DNA of 64,000 nt from contig JAJCYM010000027.1 in NCBI GenBank assembly GCA_029262895.1, forward strand, positions 62,001 to 126,000. Direction: 5' to 3'. Shown piece after piece: positions 18,203 through 29,902 of this stretch. A program made the translations under genes and the position numbers. Below the pieces are notes generated by a model that saw only the letters and a program-made list of their open reading frames with translations, was not told the origin of the DNA and did no database searches. The stretch comes from Roseivirga sp. (GTDB lineage Bacteria > Bacteroidota > Bacteroidia > Cytophagales > Cyclobacteriaceae). The number at the start of each line of letters is the position of its first letter. Position 1 is the first letter of the stretch.

Positions 18203-19309
18203 ATGGACGAAACGGAAAGCGTTACCGAACAAAGGAAAATTATTCATGTGGATATGGATGCTTTTTATGCTTCTGTAGAACAATTAGATAACCCAGACCT
18301 CAAAGGCAAGCCGGTAGCTGTTGGAGGTAGCCGGGAACGAGGAGTGGTGGCTGCTGCCAGCTACGAAGCTAGAAAATTTGGTGTCCGCTCCGCCATGCCG
18401 TCAACCACGGCCTATCAAAAATGTCCTTCCATAATATTTGTAAGGCCAAGATTCGAGCGCTATAAGGAAATATCAAATATTATTAGAAGCGTATTTTATG
18501 ACTACACTGATCTGGTAGAACCACTTTCTCTGGACGAGGCCTTTCTGGATGTAACAGCGAATAAAAAAGGGATGCCGTCTGCCACATTAATCGCTAAGGC
18601 AATACGAGCGGATATTCTGGAAAAAACGGGATTAACAGCCTCAGCTGGAATATCAGTAAATAAATTCCTGGCAAAAATTGCCAGTGACTATAACAAGCCC
18701 AATGGCATGACGCTGATAGGTCCGGAAAAAGTAATCGAATTTCTGGAACAGCTCAACATCGAAAAATTCTTTGGTGTGGGCAAAGTCACCGCAGAAAAAA
18801 TGAAGAGTCTGGGCATTCACAATGGTGCCGATCTTAAGAAATGGACTGAGGAAAAACTGAAAGCTCATTTCGGTAAGGCAGGAGGTTTTTATTATCGAAT
18901 TATCCGGGGAATTGACAATCGTCCTGTCAACCCCCATCGCATCAGGAAATCACTGGGTGCGGAAAACACATTCGACTATGATTTGATTGAACTTGTCGAT
19001 ATGAAGATGGCCCTGGAACCCATTGCACAAACTGTAATGAAAAGATTGGACAAAGCCGAAGCTTATGGCAAAACCCTGACTCTCAAGGTTAAATTCAAAG
19101 ACTTCACTCAAATTACCAGGGGTAAAACCAGCGCCAATCCAATCTCTTCTTATGATGAATTGATTAACACTTCATTCGAACTTCTTGAACAAATTTCATG
19201 GTCAGAATTTCCCGAGGGAGTCAGACTTCTGGGTATTACCAGTTCCAATTTTGAAAATACAGAGGAAAAAGACCCTACTCCGGGAATGCAACTCACAATA
19301 AATTTTTAA
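18203..19309 (+). CDS. dinB: DNA polymerase IV (Y-family translesion polymerase)
   Basis: A 368-residue Y-family DNA polymerase that copies past damaged bases. The catalytic palm residues are visible: HVDMDAFYASVEQ (about 14-26) and LSLDEAFLDV (about 110-119). The steric region and fingers (YEARKFGVRSAMP) are near 56-68. The helix-hairpin-helix thumb region (FGVGKVTAEKMKSLGI) is near 191-206, and the little-finger domain fills the rest. The C-terminus PTPGMQLTINF lacks an obvious clamp-binding QL-SLF motif, but QLTINF is similar. Length is usual for DinB. No SOS-type operator was recognised. Confidence 0.93.
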   Translation: MDETESVTEQRKIIHVDMDAFYASVEQLDNPDLKGKPVAVGGSRERGVVAAASYEARKFGVRSAMPSTTAYQKCPSIIFVRPRFERYKEISNIIRSVFYDYTDLVEPLSLDEAFLDVTANKKGMPSATLIAKAIRADILEKTGLTASAGISVNKFLAKIASDYNKPNGMTLIGPEKVIEFLEQLNIEKFFGVGKVTAEKMKSLGIHNGADLKKWTEEKLKAHFGKAGGFYYRIIRGIDNRPVNPHRIRKSLGAENTFDYDLIELVDMKMALEPIAQTVMKRLDKAEAYGKTLTLKVKFKDFTQITRGKTSANPISSYDELINTSFELLEQISWSEFPEGVRLLGITSSNFENTEEKDPTPGMQLTINF

Positions 19310-19373
19310 CGTCTAAAGTTTTGAGCGCTAAAATGGGCTAATTGTCTTAAATTGCGCTTTCAACATTTATTTG

Positions 19374-19865
19374 ATGAGCAAATTAATTATCGGTAGTCAC
19401 GAAGAGTTTGCCCAACACATTGGGCAAGAGTTGGGAGTTTCGGAATATTTGAAAATCGAGCAGGACCGCATCAACGCTTTTGCTGAAGCCACTATTGATC
19501 ATCAGTGGATACATACTAACCCTGAAAGAGCTAAAACCGAAGGTACATTTGGGGGCACCATTGCCCATGGTTATTTGACGCTTTCAATTCTACCCTATCT
19601 ATGGGAACAGGTGGCCGAAATTCGAAATATTAAGATGATGATTAACTACGGGATTGAAAAACTGAAATTCAATCAACCGGTCTTGGTGGATAGTGAAGTT
19701 CGACTTCGTGTGAAACTGGCTTCCCTTGCAGATTTAAGGGGCATCACCAAGTGTCAACTCAATGTAAGGTTAGAAATCAAAGACAACCCTAAGCCTGCTT
19801 TTACTGCGGAAATGATATTCTTATATCATTTCATTCAGCCTGATACCAAATCAAATATAACCTGA
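19374..19865 (+). CDS. MaoC-like (R)-specific enoyl-CoA hydratase
   Basis: A hotdog-fold protein of 163 residues. The hydratase-2 motif is present: TIDHQWIHTNPERAKTEG and GGTIAHGYLTLSILP (about 40-75), with the Asp and His of the catalytic pair. It probably hydrates trans-2-enoyl-CoA in fatty-acid or branched-chain metabolism. The ATG at 19374 is preferred over an upstream TTG at 19371. It stands alone after dinB. The following spacer contains a hairpin repeat (19913-19930). Confidence 0.88.
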   Translation: MSKLIIGSHEEFAQHIGQELGVSEYLKIEQDRINAFAEATIDHQWIHTNPERAKTEGTFGGTIAHGYLTLSILPYLWEQVAEIRNIKMMINYGIEKLKFNQPVLVDSEVRLRVKLASLADLRGITKCQLNVRLEIKDNPKPAFTAEMIFLYHFIQPDTKSNIT

Positions 19866-19912
19866 CGGATACAAATCATTTCTTACCGCTAGCTCTTCGT
19901 TGAAAAAATCAG

Positions 19913-19930
19913 CCATAGCGCTGCTATGCC
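19913..19930. repeat. Dispersed hairpin CCATAGC-GCT-GCTATG
   Basis: A perfect hairpin stem (CATAGC/GCTATG), nearly identical (16 of 17) to 33753-33769. Poorer complementarity continues outwards (TGAAAAAATCAG against CTCATTTTTCG), giving an extended imperfect cruciform between the convergent MaoC and DUF4442 genes. Probably a REP-like intergenic element that may also terminate transcription. Confidence 0.45.
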
Positions 19931-20004
19931 CTCATTTTTCGCCTTAATCAAGCGATAATAATTTAATTTCTATTCGCGCCATTTCATAATTGAATTGGTA
20001 TTCG

Positions 20005-20457
20005 TCAGGACTTCTTTCTGATATAGACCACCTTTTCCAATTCACAAACCACCTCTCCTTCGAGGTCAATAATTTGTAATGGAAAATGAACATCCTTTTT
20101 CCCCAATTCATCAACCTCAGCCTTGATATTGGCTACTTGATCGGCTGTTAGTTCAAAAACACATCGAACAGTTCCCCTACCCGGCTTTTTAAATCGAATC
20201 GTGCTGGCCTTATCCCAAACGATATAGTCGCGCCCCAGCAATTGCACGAGCATCAGCATATAGAATGGGTCTGCCATTGATGATAAAGAACCCCCAAAGT
20301 GGGTACCTACATAATTCTTGTTCCACCAGCGAAGCTTCATTTCAACCTCAATCCGCTTGAAATCAGCAGAGATATACTTCAGCCTGATGCCTGCCCCAAG
20401 GTAGGGCGGGTAATAGCTAATCAATTTTATTTTTTGAGCCCCTGAAAGTTTGAACAT
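20005..20457 (-). CDS. DUF4442 hotdog-fold protein (thioesterase-like)
   Basis: A 150-residue hotdog protein. Family features: PPYLGAGIRLKYISADFKRI near 19-38, KLRWWNKNYVGTHFGGSLSSMADPFYMLML (about 42-72) containing the helix with the usual thioesterase-family GTHFGGSL, and a conserved IRFKKPGRGTV strand near 86. It is probably an acyl-CoA thioesterase-like protein, but family activity is not proven. ATG at 20457 is preferred over TTG at 20463. Its start lies within the promoter region of the divergent cyclophilin gene. Confidence 0.82.
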   Translation of the reverse strand: MFKLSGAQKIKLISYYPPYLGAGIRLKYISADFKRIEVEMKLRWWNKNYVGTHFGGSLSSMADPFYMLMLVQLLGRDYIVWDKASTIRFKKPGRGTVRCVFELTADQVANIKAEVDELGKKDVHFPLQIIDLEGEVVCELEKVVYIRKKS

Positions 20458-20481
20458 GGACAAGTTAATTATGTATTTTTG
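20449..20481 (+). promoter_or_regulatory. Bacteroidota-type promoter of the cyclophilin gene
   Basis: TTTG at 20449-20452 and TATTTTTG (TAnnTTTG core) at 20474-20481, with a 21-bp gap, 27 bp upstream of the ATG at 20508. This fits the known Bacteroidota sigma-ABfr promoter pattern. Confidence 0.5.
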
Positions 20482-20507
20482 GCACCGAATCTAATCATTA
20501 TACATTT

Positions 20508-20942
20508 ATGACTGCTGAAATACATACTGAAAAAGGGCTAATGAAGGTTGAGTTTTATGAAGCCGATGCACCTAATACAGTTAAGAACTTTGTGGACCTG
20601 TCCAAAAAAGGATATTATGACGGGCTTACTTTCCATAGAGTACTTCCAAACTTTGTAATCCAGGGAGGCTGCCCTAACGGTACAGGAGCTGGGGGCCCAG
20701 GCTATTCAATTGATTGTGAGCTTGATGGCGAAAATCAATACCATGACCGTGGTGTACTTTCCATGGCACATGCAGGAAGAAATACAGGTGGCTCTCAATT
20801 TTTTGTTTGTCACAGCCGTGATAACACAGCCCATTTAGATAGAAACCACACCTGCTTTGGTAAAGTAGTTGATGGCGTTGACATAGTTGATGAAATCAAA
20901 CAAGGAGATAAGATTGAGAAAATAGTGATCATCGAAAATTGA
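20508..20942 (+). CDS. Cyclophilin-type peptidyl-prolyl isomerase
   Basis: A 144-residue cytosolic cyclophilin with no signal peptide, which speeds cis/trans isomerisation of proline peptide bonds. Active-site motifs: FHRVLPNFVIQGG (catalytic Arg, about 42-54), GTGAGGPGYSIDCE (60-73), and GGSQFFVC (about 94-101) with the conserved Gln and Phe. The His/Trp position near 107-115 reads DNTAHLDRNHTCFG. Length is normal for the short bacterial forms. A TAnnTTTG promoter precedes it and a strong terminator follows, so it is a one-gene unit. Confidence 0.93.
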   Translation: MTAEIHTEKGLMKVEFYEADAPNTVKNFVDLSKKGYYDGLTFHRVLPNFVIQGGCPNGTGAGGPGYSIDCELDGENQYHDRGVLSMAHAGRNTGGSQFFVCHSRDNTAHLDRNHTCFGKVVDGVDIVDEIKQGDKIEKIVIIEN

Positions 20943-20967
20943 TTCTCTAAACAAAAATAAATTATTT

Positions 20968-20992
20968 AAAGGAAGCCTGGCTTCCTTTTTTT
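20968..20992 (+). terminator. Rho-independent terminator of the cyclophilin gene
   Basis: Stem GGAAGCC/GGCTTCC around a single T, extended by AAA/TTT pairs and followed by a run of seven T. It lies 25 bp after the stop at 20942. Confidence 0.85.
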
Positions 20993-21027
20993 ATGCCCAA
21001 AACCTTCTGAATACTAGGGTATATTTT

Positions 21028-21035
21028 TAGCTTTG
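21028..21035 (+). promoter_or_regulatory. Candidate promoter core (TAGCTTTG) of ftcD
   Basis: An exact TAnnTTTG core 34 bp upstream of the ftcD ATG. The -33 element is weak (TTCTG near 21006-21010). Confidence 0.4.
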
Positions 21036-21069
21036 CCTGACATTTTTTAATCACCCAAAACCATTTTCC

Positions 21070-22758
21070 ATGCGTCAAATAATAGAGTGCGTACCCAATA
21101 TTTCCGAAGGCCGTGATGAAGCCAAAATCAAGGCTGTAACTGACGTTGTAGAAACGGTTGAAGGTGTCAAACTGCTTGACGTAGATCCCGGAAAAGCTAC
21201 GAACAGAACTGTAATTACATTCGTAGGAGAGCCTGAGCAAGTAATTGAAGCGGCATTCAGAGTGATTCAAAAAGCTTCGGAGGTCATTGACATGAGCAAG
21301 CACTCCGGTGAACATCCGCGATTTGGAGCCACAGATGTCTGTCCTTTGGTACCCATAGCCGGAATCAGTATGGAGGAAACTGCAGCTTATGCACATAAAC
21401 TTGGAGAACGTGTGGGCAAGGAACTCGGTATCTCTGGCTACTTTTATGAAAACGCAGCCACTTCTGATCAAAGACTAAATTTGGCGGAGGTTAGGAAAGG
21501 AGAATACGAGGCATTGGGCCAGAAACTAGTTGACCCTGACTGGAAACCCGATTTCGGTCCTGCCGAATTTGTCAAGGCAAGAACTTCAGGTGTAACGGCC
21601 ATCTCTGCAAGAGATTTTCTGGTAGCCTACAATGTAAATCTTAACACCACTTCTACTCGAAGGGCCAACGCAATAGCTTTCGATATTCGCGAAGGAGGCA
21701 GGGTAAAACGAGAGGGTGATCCCATTACCGGAAAAGTGGTAGAAGATGAAAATGGCGAACCTGTTAGAATCCCGGGCAAGCTAAAGGCTGTCAAAGGGAT
21801 TGGCTGGTATATTGAAGAATACGGCATAGCCCAAATCTCATATAACCTTACTAACATCAACATTACCTCCATGCACGAGGCTTTTGATGAGACCTGCAAG
21901 TCGGCAACTGAACGTGGTTTAAGAGTTACCGGTTCTGAATTGGTTGGCCTGGTACCATTACAAGCCATGCTTGACGCGGCCGACTTCTTTCTCACCAAAC
22001 AGGACCGATCACTTGGCATTTCAGAAAGTGAGAAAATCAAAATTGCTGTGAAATCGCTGGGGTTGGACGACCTAAAGCCATTTAACCCGCAAGAAAACAT
22101 CATTGAGTACATGCTTGAAGACGACAAAGGAAGCAGGCTGATTGATATGGACCTCGTTGCTTTCTCTGACGAAACGGCTTCAGAATCGCCTGCTCCAGGT
22201 GGTGGTTCAATCGCTGCCTATGTGGGAACCTTAGGTGTCGCCTTAGGCACAATGGTCGCAAACCTATCTGCCCACAAGCGGGGTTGGGATGACAAATGGG
22301 AACTGTACTCCAACTGGGCTGTAAAAGGTGAAGCTTATCGAAAGCAACTGCTTCACCTGGTAGATGAAGACACCAATGCCTTTACCAAAATAATGGATGC
22401 CTTTGGCTTACCAAAAGGATCTAATGAAGAAAAAACGGCCAGAACTCAAGCCATTCAAGACGCCACCAAATACGCCATTGAGATACCCTATAAGGTGATG
22501 GAAACCTCCTTTAATTCCATGGAAGTAATGAAAGCCATGGCTGACATGGGACTCAAGGCGTCTATTTCAGATGCCGGAGTTGGCGCACTTTGTGCCAGAA
22601 CTGCGGTGAGAGGAGCTTACCTTAACGTCAAAATCAATACAGGAGGCCTGAAGGATCAGGCATTTGTTAATGATATACTTGCCAGGGCCCAAGAGGTTTT
22701 GGATTCTGCCGAAGCGCTGGAGAATGAGATTATGACCGTTGTGGAGAGCAAACTGTGA
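21070..22758 (+). CDS. ftcD: Bifunctional glutamate formimidoyltransferase/formimidoyl-THF cyclodeaminase
   Basis: A 562-residue cytosolic enzyme. It moves the formimino group of N-formimidoylglutamate to tetrahydrofolate and then releases ammonia, joining histidine breakdown to the one-carbon pool. The N-terminal transferase domain starts IIECVPNISEGRD (about 4-16), with HSGEHPRFGATDVCP near 79-93. The middle FTC domain follows (about 180-330), with NLTNINITSMHEAFDE near 259. The cyclodeaminase domain begins near 350 and carries SPAPGGGSIAAYVGTLG near 376. Full length for the fused form. A formimidoylglutamase-like gene lies convergently next door, so the same intermediate may have two routes. 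No hutH, hutU or hutI is in the window. Confidence 0.93.
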   Translation: MRQIIECVPNISEGRDEAKIKAVTDVVETVEGVKLLDVDPGKATNRTVITFVGEPEQVIEAAFRVIQKASEVIDMSKHSGEHPRFGATDVCPLVPIAGISMEETAAYAHKLGERVGKELGISGYFYENAATSDQRLNLAEVRKGEYEALGQKLVDPDWKPDFGPAEFVKARTSGVTAISARDFLVAYNVNLNTTSTRRANAIAFDIREGGRVKREGDPITGKVVEDENGEPVRIPGKLKAVKGIGWYIEEYGIAQISYNLTNINITSMHEAFDETCKSATERGLRVTGSELVGLVPLQAMLDAADFFLTKQDRSLGISESEKIKIAVKSLGLDDLKPFNPQENIIEYMLEDDKGSRLIDMDLVAFSDETASESPAPGGGSIAAYVGTLGVALGTMVANLSAHKRGWDDKWELYSNWAVKGEAYRKQLLHLVDEDTNAFTKIMDAFGLPKGSNEEKTARTQAIQDATKYAIEIPYKVMETSFNSMEVMKAMADMGLKASISDAGVGALCARTAVRGAYLNVKINTGGLKDQAFVNDILARAQEVLDSAEALENEIMTVVESKL

Positions 22759-22768
22759 TTGTGGATTT

Positions 22769-23032
22769 GGGGATTAGAGAATTGGGAAATTAGGGGATTA
22801 GTGTCTAGTCCTGAAATAGGTTTACACATTAAGTAGACTTATGAGAAGATGCGTTTATCACACAGAAGCCTTTATGCACTAGCCTCTTCTTTTGCTGAAG
22901 CATGAAGCATCTCTTGTCAATGCATCTTTCAAATCATAAAATCTAGGGCCTGAAATCAACACCCTTTTGACCTTATGTGCTAATGAAGCCTATTCCATCC
23001 TTTTAAGTCAATTTTCTGATTCTCTAATCTCC
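22769..23032. repeat. Inverted-repeat-bounded spacer between convergent genes
   Basis: The 277-bp gap is bounded by an inverted pair: 22769-22791 (GGGGATTAGAGAATTGGGAA and on) and 23010-23032 on the other strand, matching at 19 of 23 bases. Inside, 22889-22924 holds CTTTTGCTGAAGCATGAAGC, which matches the block at 12905 at 21 of 24 positions. No gene is visible. This looks like a degraded, non-coding mobile-type repeat. Confidence 0.5.
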
Positions 23033-23035
23033 TGA

Positions 23036-24052
23036 TCACTTTTTACTCGTTTTCACAAAATCCGCAACCAAATAACTTAAGGCTTTTCCCACCTTTAACT
23101 TGTCTTCTGCAGAATTAGGTGCCGCTTCTGGCAAATGCAAGTAGGCTGCTTTCAAACTCTTTGCACATTTACGAATGTAGTGCCTCGCCTGCTCCAGCGA
23201 AAAACCGCTTGAGCTTTGCGCGCTGGATGGCATATCTCTGATTGCATCCATATCCAGTTCAATTCCGCATGGTACATGATCATCAAACACGTAATCTATT
23301 GCCGTCATTAAGTGCTTATCCAGATAGGTAATATCTTCCAGAAACTCATATTTCACATTCCTGGTGTTATCCATTACCCTGAGCATATTCTCATTGTTGT
23401 AAGACTGATGAATGCCGAAAGCAAAGTATTTATAGAGGTAGTTGGCTTCTTTCGCATAAGAAAAGCCATTGCCGCTGTGTCTACCTTCCAGTACTCTGAA
23501 GTTGGCATGTTGATCCAGATTAATAGCATTAATCCCTCTTTTTCGACCCAAAGCCACAGCCGCCCCTTGTAGTAAAGGAAAGGTATTGTTGTGCCCTCCC
23601 CCAATCACAATAGGTATCATACCACTCTCAAAAACGGATTGGGCTAAAGGCGCCACCATTTCATCCAACTCCGCGCAAATAATGTGGAGCTTTGTATAAT
23701 AATAATCCGAGTTAGTTTTAAGTGTTACAGCACGCTTCTGAAGTTTCTTTGTATCAATCTGGCCGAGCAATAACATGTCTGAACCATCTAAAAACCGGTT
23801 ACTTTGAAGGCTTAGGAAGTGACTCAAAAATGCCTCCCAGCCATTCTCTGAACCTGCTTTGCCATAGCTGGCCAAAGGGCCTATACTCTCAGGAATTCCA
23901 AACAAACAAAATTTCACCCCCTGATCAGCATAGCGTTTTAAAGCCTTGACCGTTTCACCCTTTCTGAGCGTACAAATGCGTTCTCCAATTTTCGTTTCTC
24001 CCTTTCGGTGAGTAACGTAGGTTTTTAAATCGTTCTTATGGAAATAGTCCAT
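23036..24052 (-). CDS. Arginase-family protein, probable formimidoylglutamase
   Basis: A 338-residue ureohydrolase-fold protein. The metal-binding framework is recognisable but altered: GGGHNNTF near 175 (arginases have GGDHS), LDQHANF near 199 (usually DAHxD) and ELDMDAIRD near 262 (usually SxDxDxxDP). The His and three Asp ligands remain, while the last Asp of the second motif is Asn. Bacteroidota proteins of this type are commonly called formimidoylglutamase, which hydrolyses N-formimidoylglutamate to glutamate and formamide. The convergent ftcD gene agrees with that. ATG at 24052 is chosen over the TTG at 24058. Activity is not certain given the substitutions. Confidence 0.78.
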   Translation of the reverse strand: MDYFHKNDLKTYVTHRKGETKIGERICTLRKGETVKALKRYADQGVKFCLFGIPESIGPLASYGKAGSENGWEAFLSHFLSLQSNRFLDGSDMLLLGQIDTKKLQKRAVTLKTNSDYYYTKLHIICAELDEMVAPLAQSVFESGMIPIVIGGGHNNTFPLLQGAAVALGRKRGINAINLDQHANFRVLEGRHSGNGFSYAKEANYLYKYFAFGIHQSYNNENMLRVMDNTRNVKYEFLEDITYLDKHLMTAIDYVFDDHVPCGIELDMDAIRDMPSSAQSSSGFSLEQARHYIRKCAKSLKAAYLHLPEAAPNSAEDKLKVGKALSYLVADFVKTSKK

Positions 24053-24174
24053 GGGCAAGAGGTCTCATCTCGTTGTTTCAGTAAATTAGTTAAAAAGACT
24101 TTAGCTGTCTGAATTTGATATTTTTTTAATGATTTGATAATTAATATCTTCACCGAAACCTTATCCAGTAACCG

Positions 24175-25539
24175 ATGGAATACACCCCCGAGCCGGTCAA
24201 AATTTTTGTTGTTGAAGACGACCCGGTTTACCAAAAACTTGTTCAATACATAGCGGAACTCAATCCCGACCATATTGTTAAGGCCTTTTCCAATGGCAAA
24301 GATTGTATTGAACAACTCCATGAAAATCCTGCGGTGGTCACACTCGATTATTCCCTCCCTGACATGACTGGCGCAGATGTGCTCAAAGAGCTCAAGCGCA
24401 GATGCCCAGACACCAATGTAATCATCGTTTCTTCTCAGGAAGACATTAATACTGCCATTGAACTACTTAAAGTTGGAGCTTACGACTACATCACAAAAGA
24501 TGACGAAACCAAGGAACGTCTTCTAAACGCAATCAACAATGCAAAAAAGAACGTTGCATTGGTTCAACAAATTGAAGAGTTAAGAGAAGAGATTGGCGAG
24601 AAGTACGACTTTGAGAAGAGTATCATTGGCGAGAGTTCTGCCATCAAGGGCGTATTTAACCTGATGTCAAAAGCCATAAAGACCAACATTACAGTGTCTG
24701 TTACGGGTGAAACAGGTACCGGCAAGGAAGTGGTGGCAAAAGCCATTCATTATAATTCTGAAAAAAGGAAAACGCCCTTTGTAGCTGTCAACATTGCGGC
24801 AATTCCTGATAATCTTATAGAAAGTGAGCTTTTTGGTCATGAAAAAGGTGCATTTACTGGAGCCATAGCACGAAGAAAAGGGAAATTCGAGGAGGCTGAC
24901 GGAGGCACAATCTTTCTTGATGAAATTGGAGAGATGGACATGAACCTTCAGGCCAAACTACTTAGGGTATTACAGGAAAGAGAACTCACCCGCATCGGAG
25001 GAAACGAAGTCGTCAAATTTGAAACAAGGGTCATTGTCGCCACACATAGGAATCTTGCCGAGGAGGTAAAGGCTGGTAACTTCAGGGAAGATTTGTACTA
25101 TCGCTTATTGGGAATACCTATTGAGTTACCTCCGTTAAGAGATCGTGACAAGGATGTCTTACTCATTGCACGTCACTTTCTTAGCACCTTCGCAAAGGAA
25201 AATAACCTGGGAAAGGTGCACCTTACAAAAGAGGCTCAGACAAAAATTCTAGGTTATGGCTGGCCGGGTAACGTTCGGGAGCTTAAATCGGCAATCGAGC
25301 TTTCAGCGGTTATGTGTGATAGCAATGTGATTGAGGAAGAGGACATTAGCTTCAACAACCTCCAAAAGGAGGGCAACTTTACTTTTGAAGAGCTGACACT
25401 GAGGTTATATACTTTTAAAATTATCCGGCATTTCCTGGATAAGTATGACGGCAATGTTCTCAAGGTGGCCGAAAAGCTGGATGTGGGCAAATCAAGTATT
25501 TACCGATACTTGAAAGAGATGGAGGAAGAAGGCCTCTAA
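24175..25539 (+). CDS. Sigma-54-dependent response regulator (NtrC type)
   Basis: A 454-residue transcription activator for the RpoN holoenzyme. The receiver domain is at 1-120, with acidic pocket VVEDD near 11, phosphoacceptor Asp in VTLDYSLPD (about 56) and the Lys in ITKDD near 109. The AAA+ domain is at about 145-385, with Walker A GETGTGKE (179-186), the sigma-54-contacting GAFTGA (about 222) and Walker B FLDEIGEM (248). The C-terminal Fis-type helix-turn-helix (VAEKLDVGKSSIYRYLKEM) is at about 430-450. No histidine kinase gene is adjacent, so its sensor lies elsewhere. Its target promoters are unknown. Confidence 0.93.
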   Translation: MEYTPEPVKIFVVEDDPVYQKLVQYIAELNPDHIVKAFSNGKDCIEQLHENPAVVTLDYSLPDMTGADVLKELKRRCPDTNVIIVSSQEDINTAIELLKVGAYDYITKDDETKERLLNAINNAKKNVALVQQIEELREEIGEKYDFEKSIIGESSAIKGVFNLMSKAIKTNITVSVTGETGTGKEVVAKAIHYNSEKRKTPFVAVNIAAIPDNLIESELFGHEKGAFTGAIARRKGKFEEADGGTIFLDEIGEMDMNLQAKLLRVLQERELTRIGGNEVVKFETRVIVATHRNLAEEVKAGNFREDLYYRLLGIPIELPPLRDRDKDVLLIARHFLSTFAKENNLGKVHLTKEAQTKILGYGWPGNVRELKSAIELSAVMCDSNVIEEEDISFNNLQKEGNFTFEELTLRLYTFKIIRHFLDKYDGNVLKVAEKLDVGKSSIYRYLKEMEEEGL

Positions 25540-25619
25540 TTCAGTTTTTGCCTACCTCTTATAAGATTTCGGCTAATTCATAAATCAGTTTTACTTATTT
25601 TTCAACAAACATTTTGATC

Positions 25620-28013
<2,394 letters not shown>

Positions 28014-28069
28014 TGTACATCAATTCTTGAAGAGTTGATTATTTAAATACCGAACATTAAACAATCCCT

Positions 28070-29779
28070 ATGAAAAAATTTGCAGCCTTACTTCTGGCAC
28101 TGGCCTTCGTAGCCTGTCAATCCGCTGATTATGGAGAAAAAGGCCCTGAAAGAGGCCTCGTAACCGATAGGGCCATGGTCGTTTCGGCCCATCCGCTCGC
28201 TTCTCAAGTAGGGAAAGAGATCATGCAAAAAGGTGGTAACGCGGTCGATGCAGCCGTGGCCGTGCAATTTGCACTCGCTGTGGTATATCCGGGAGCTGGC
28301 AACATTGGTGGTGGTGGTTTTATGATGACCCGCATGGCAGATGGTACTACAAACGCACTGGACTATCGGGAAAAGGCTCCAATGGCAGGTGGCAGAGACA
28401 TGTACATAGGAGAAAACGGTGAGGTGATTCCTCAGTCAAGCACCAGAGGCCATTTGGCCGCGGGCGTACCGGGTTCGGTAGCAGGTTTTGAAGCTGCACA
28501 TAAAAAATATGGCGAGCTACCTTGGCCCGATCTGGTTCAGCCGGCTATAGACTTGGCTGCGGATGGTTGGAAATTGACCGCCAGAGAAGCACGGAATCTT
28601 AATGGCAACCGCCAGAACTTTGAGAAATACAATACGGTAAGGCCTGACTTCTTTTTAAAAGTGGGAGACGAAGAATGGCAGGAAGGAGAAACGGTCAAAA
28701 TTCCGGAGCTGGCAAAAACATTAGAGCTGATTCGTGACAATGGTCGTGATGGATTTTACAAAGGTGAAACTGCCCGACTTATAGTGGAGGAAATGAAACG
28801 AGGAGGAGGCATTATTTCTCTTGAAGATTTGGAACAATATGAAGCTGTCTGGCGGACTCCTATTTCAGGAAAATACCGTGGTTATGATTTCATCTCTATG
28901 CCCCCACCCTCCAGTGGTGGAATAGCACTAGCACAATTGCTACAGTCTGTAGAGCCGCATGACCTATCAAGTTATGGTTTCCATTCTGAGAAAAGCATAC
29001 ACCTGATGGTAGAAGCGGAAAGAAGAGTCTATGCTGATCGTGCCACTCACCTCGGGGACGCTGATTTTCACAAAGTACCGATAAGAGGATTGTTGGATAA
29101 AAAGTATCAGGCAAAAAGAATGGAGAGTTTTAACCCAAATAAGGCCACTTCCAGTGAAGAGGTGAGTGCAGGTGCCCCCGCCCCGCCAGAAAGCGAAGAG
29201 ACCACACATTTGTCAGTGGTAGATGCAATGGGCAATGCTGTTTCGGTAACCACCACACTTAATGGTGGTATGGGATCCAAAGTATTTGTTGGAGGTGCTG
29301 GGTTTCTCTTAAACAATGAAATGGATGACTTCAGCGTAAAGCCGGGCACTCCAAATATGTATGGATTAGTAGGCGGTGAAGCCAACGCTATTCAACCAGG
29401 CAAAAGAATGTTAAGCTCAATGACGCCTACCATTGTTGCCAAGGGCGGCAAACTTTTTATGGTTGTCGGAACCCCTGGGGGATCGACAATTATTACCTCC
29501 GTATTCCAAACCATAATTAATGTTATCGATTTTGGAATGGGCATGCAGGAGGCAGTTTCTGCCCCGCGTTTTCATCACCAATGGCTGCCTAATGTGGTCA
29601 TAATGGAACGGGCCGGCATTGACAGTACCAGCAACCTTCTCAGCAACCTGGAAGCCATGGGCCATCAGTTTACCAGTACCGGAGGCATGGGCAGCGTAGA
29701 TGCAATTCTGGTACTCCCCAATGGAAAATTGGAAGGTGGAGCCGATCCTCGGGGTGATGATACTGCTCGAGGTTATTAA
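28070..29779 (+). CDS. ggt: Gamma-glutamyltransferase
   Basis: A 569-residue exported Ntn-hydrolase that cleaves gamma-glutamyl bonds of glutathione and related peptides. The start [20 protein letters not shown] has a lipobox (FVAC), so the precursor is probably lipid-anchored. The heavy-chain core includes [18 protein letters not shown] (about 55-73) and [10 protein letters not shown] (79-88). The autocatalytic cleavage site is the Thr of [10 protein letters not shown] (about 380), and the light chain contains GGMGSKV and [12 protein letters not shown]. The short C-terminus ends [14 protein letters not shown], as in many family members. It is likely co-transcribed with the preceding S9 peptidase. 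Confidence 0.93.
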   Translation: MKKFAALLLALAFVACQSADYGEKGPERGLVTDRAMVVSAHPLASQVGKEIMQKGGNAVDAAVAVQFALAVVYPGAGNIGGGGFMMTRMADGTTNALDYREKAPMAGGRDMYIGENGEVIPQSSTRGHLAAGVPGSVAGFEAAHKKYGELPWPDLVQPAIDLAADGWKLTAREARNLNGNRQNFEKYNTVRPDFFLKVGDEEWQEGETVKIPELAKTLELIRDNGRDGFYKGETARLIVEEMKRGGGIISLEDLEQYEAVWRTPISGKYRGYDFISMPPPSSGGIALAQLLQSVEPHDLSSYGFHSEKSIHLMVEAERRVYADRATHLGDADFHKVPIRGLLDKKYQAKRMESFNPNKATSSEEVSAGAPAPPESEETTHLSVVDAMGNAVSVTTTLNGGMGSKVFVGGAGFLLNNEMDDFSVKPGTPNMYGLVGGEANAIQPGKRMLSSMTPTIVAKGGKLFMVVGTPGGSTIITSVFQTIINVIDFGMGMQEAVSAPRFHHQWLPNVVIMERAGIDSTSNLLSNLEAMGHQFTSTGGMGSVDAILVLPNGKLEGGADPRGDDTARGY

Positions 29780-29902
29780 GACTAAGAATAAAAGTCTATT
29801 CAAAGATTTAAAGGTTTCAGCTTATGCCGAGACCTTTTATCATTTTAGCAAAATCGGAAAGTGGTTCAGTGACTATCTTGGGGTAACATAAAGTCAATCC
29901 TC

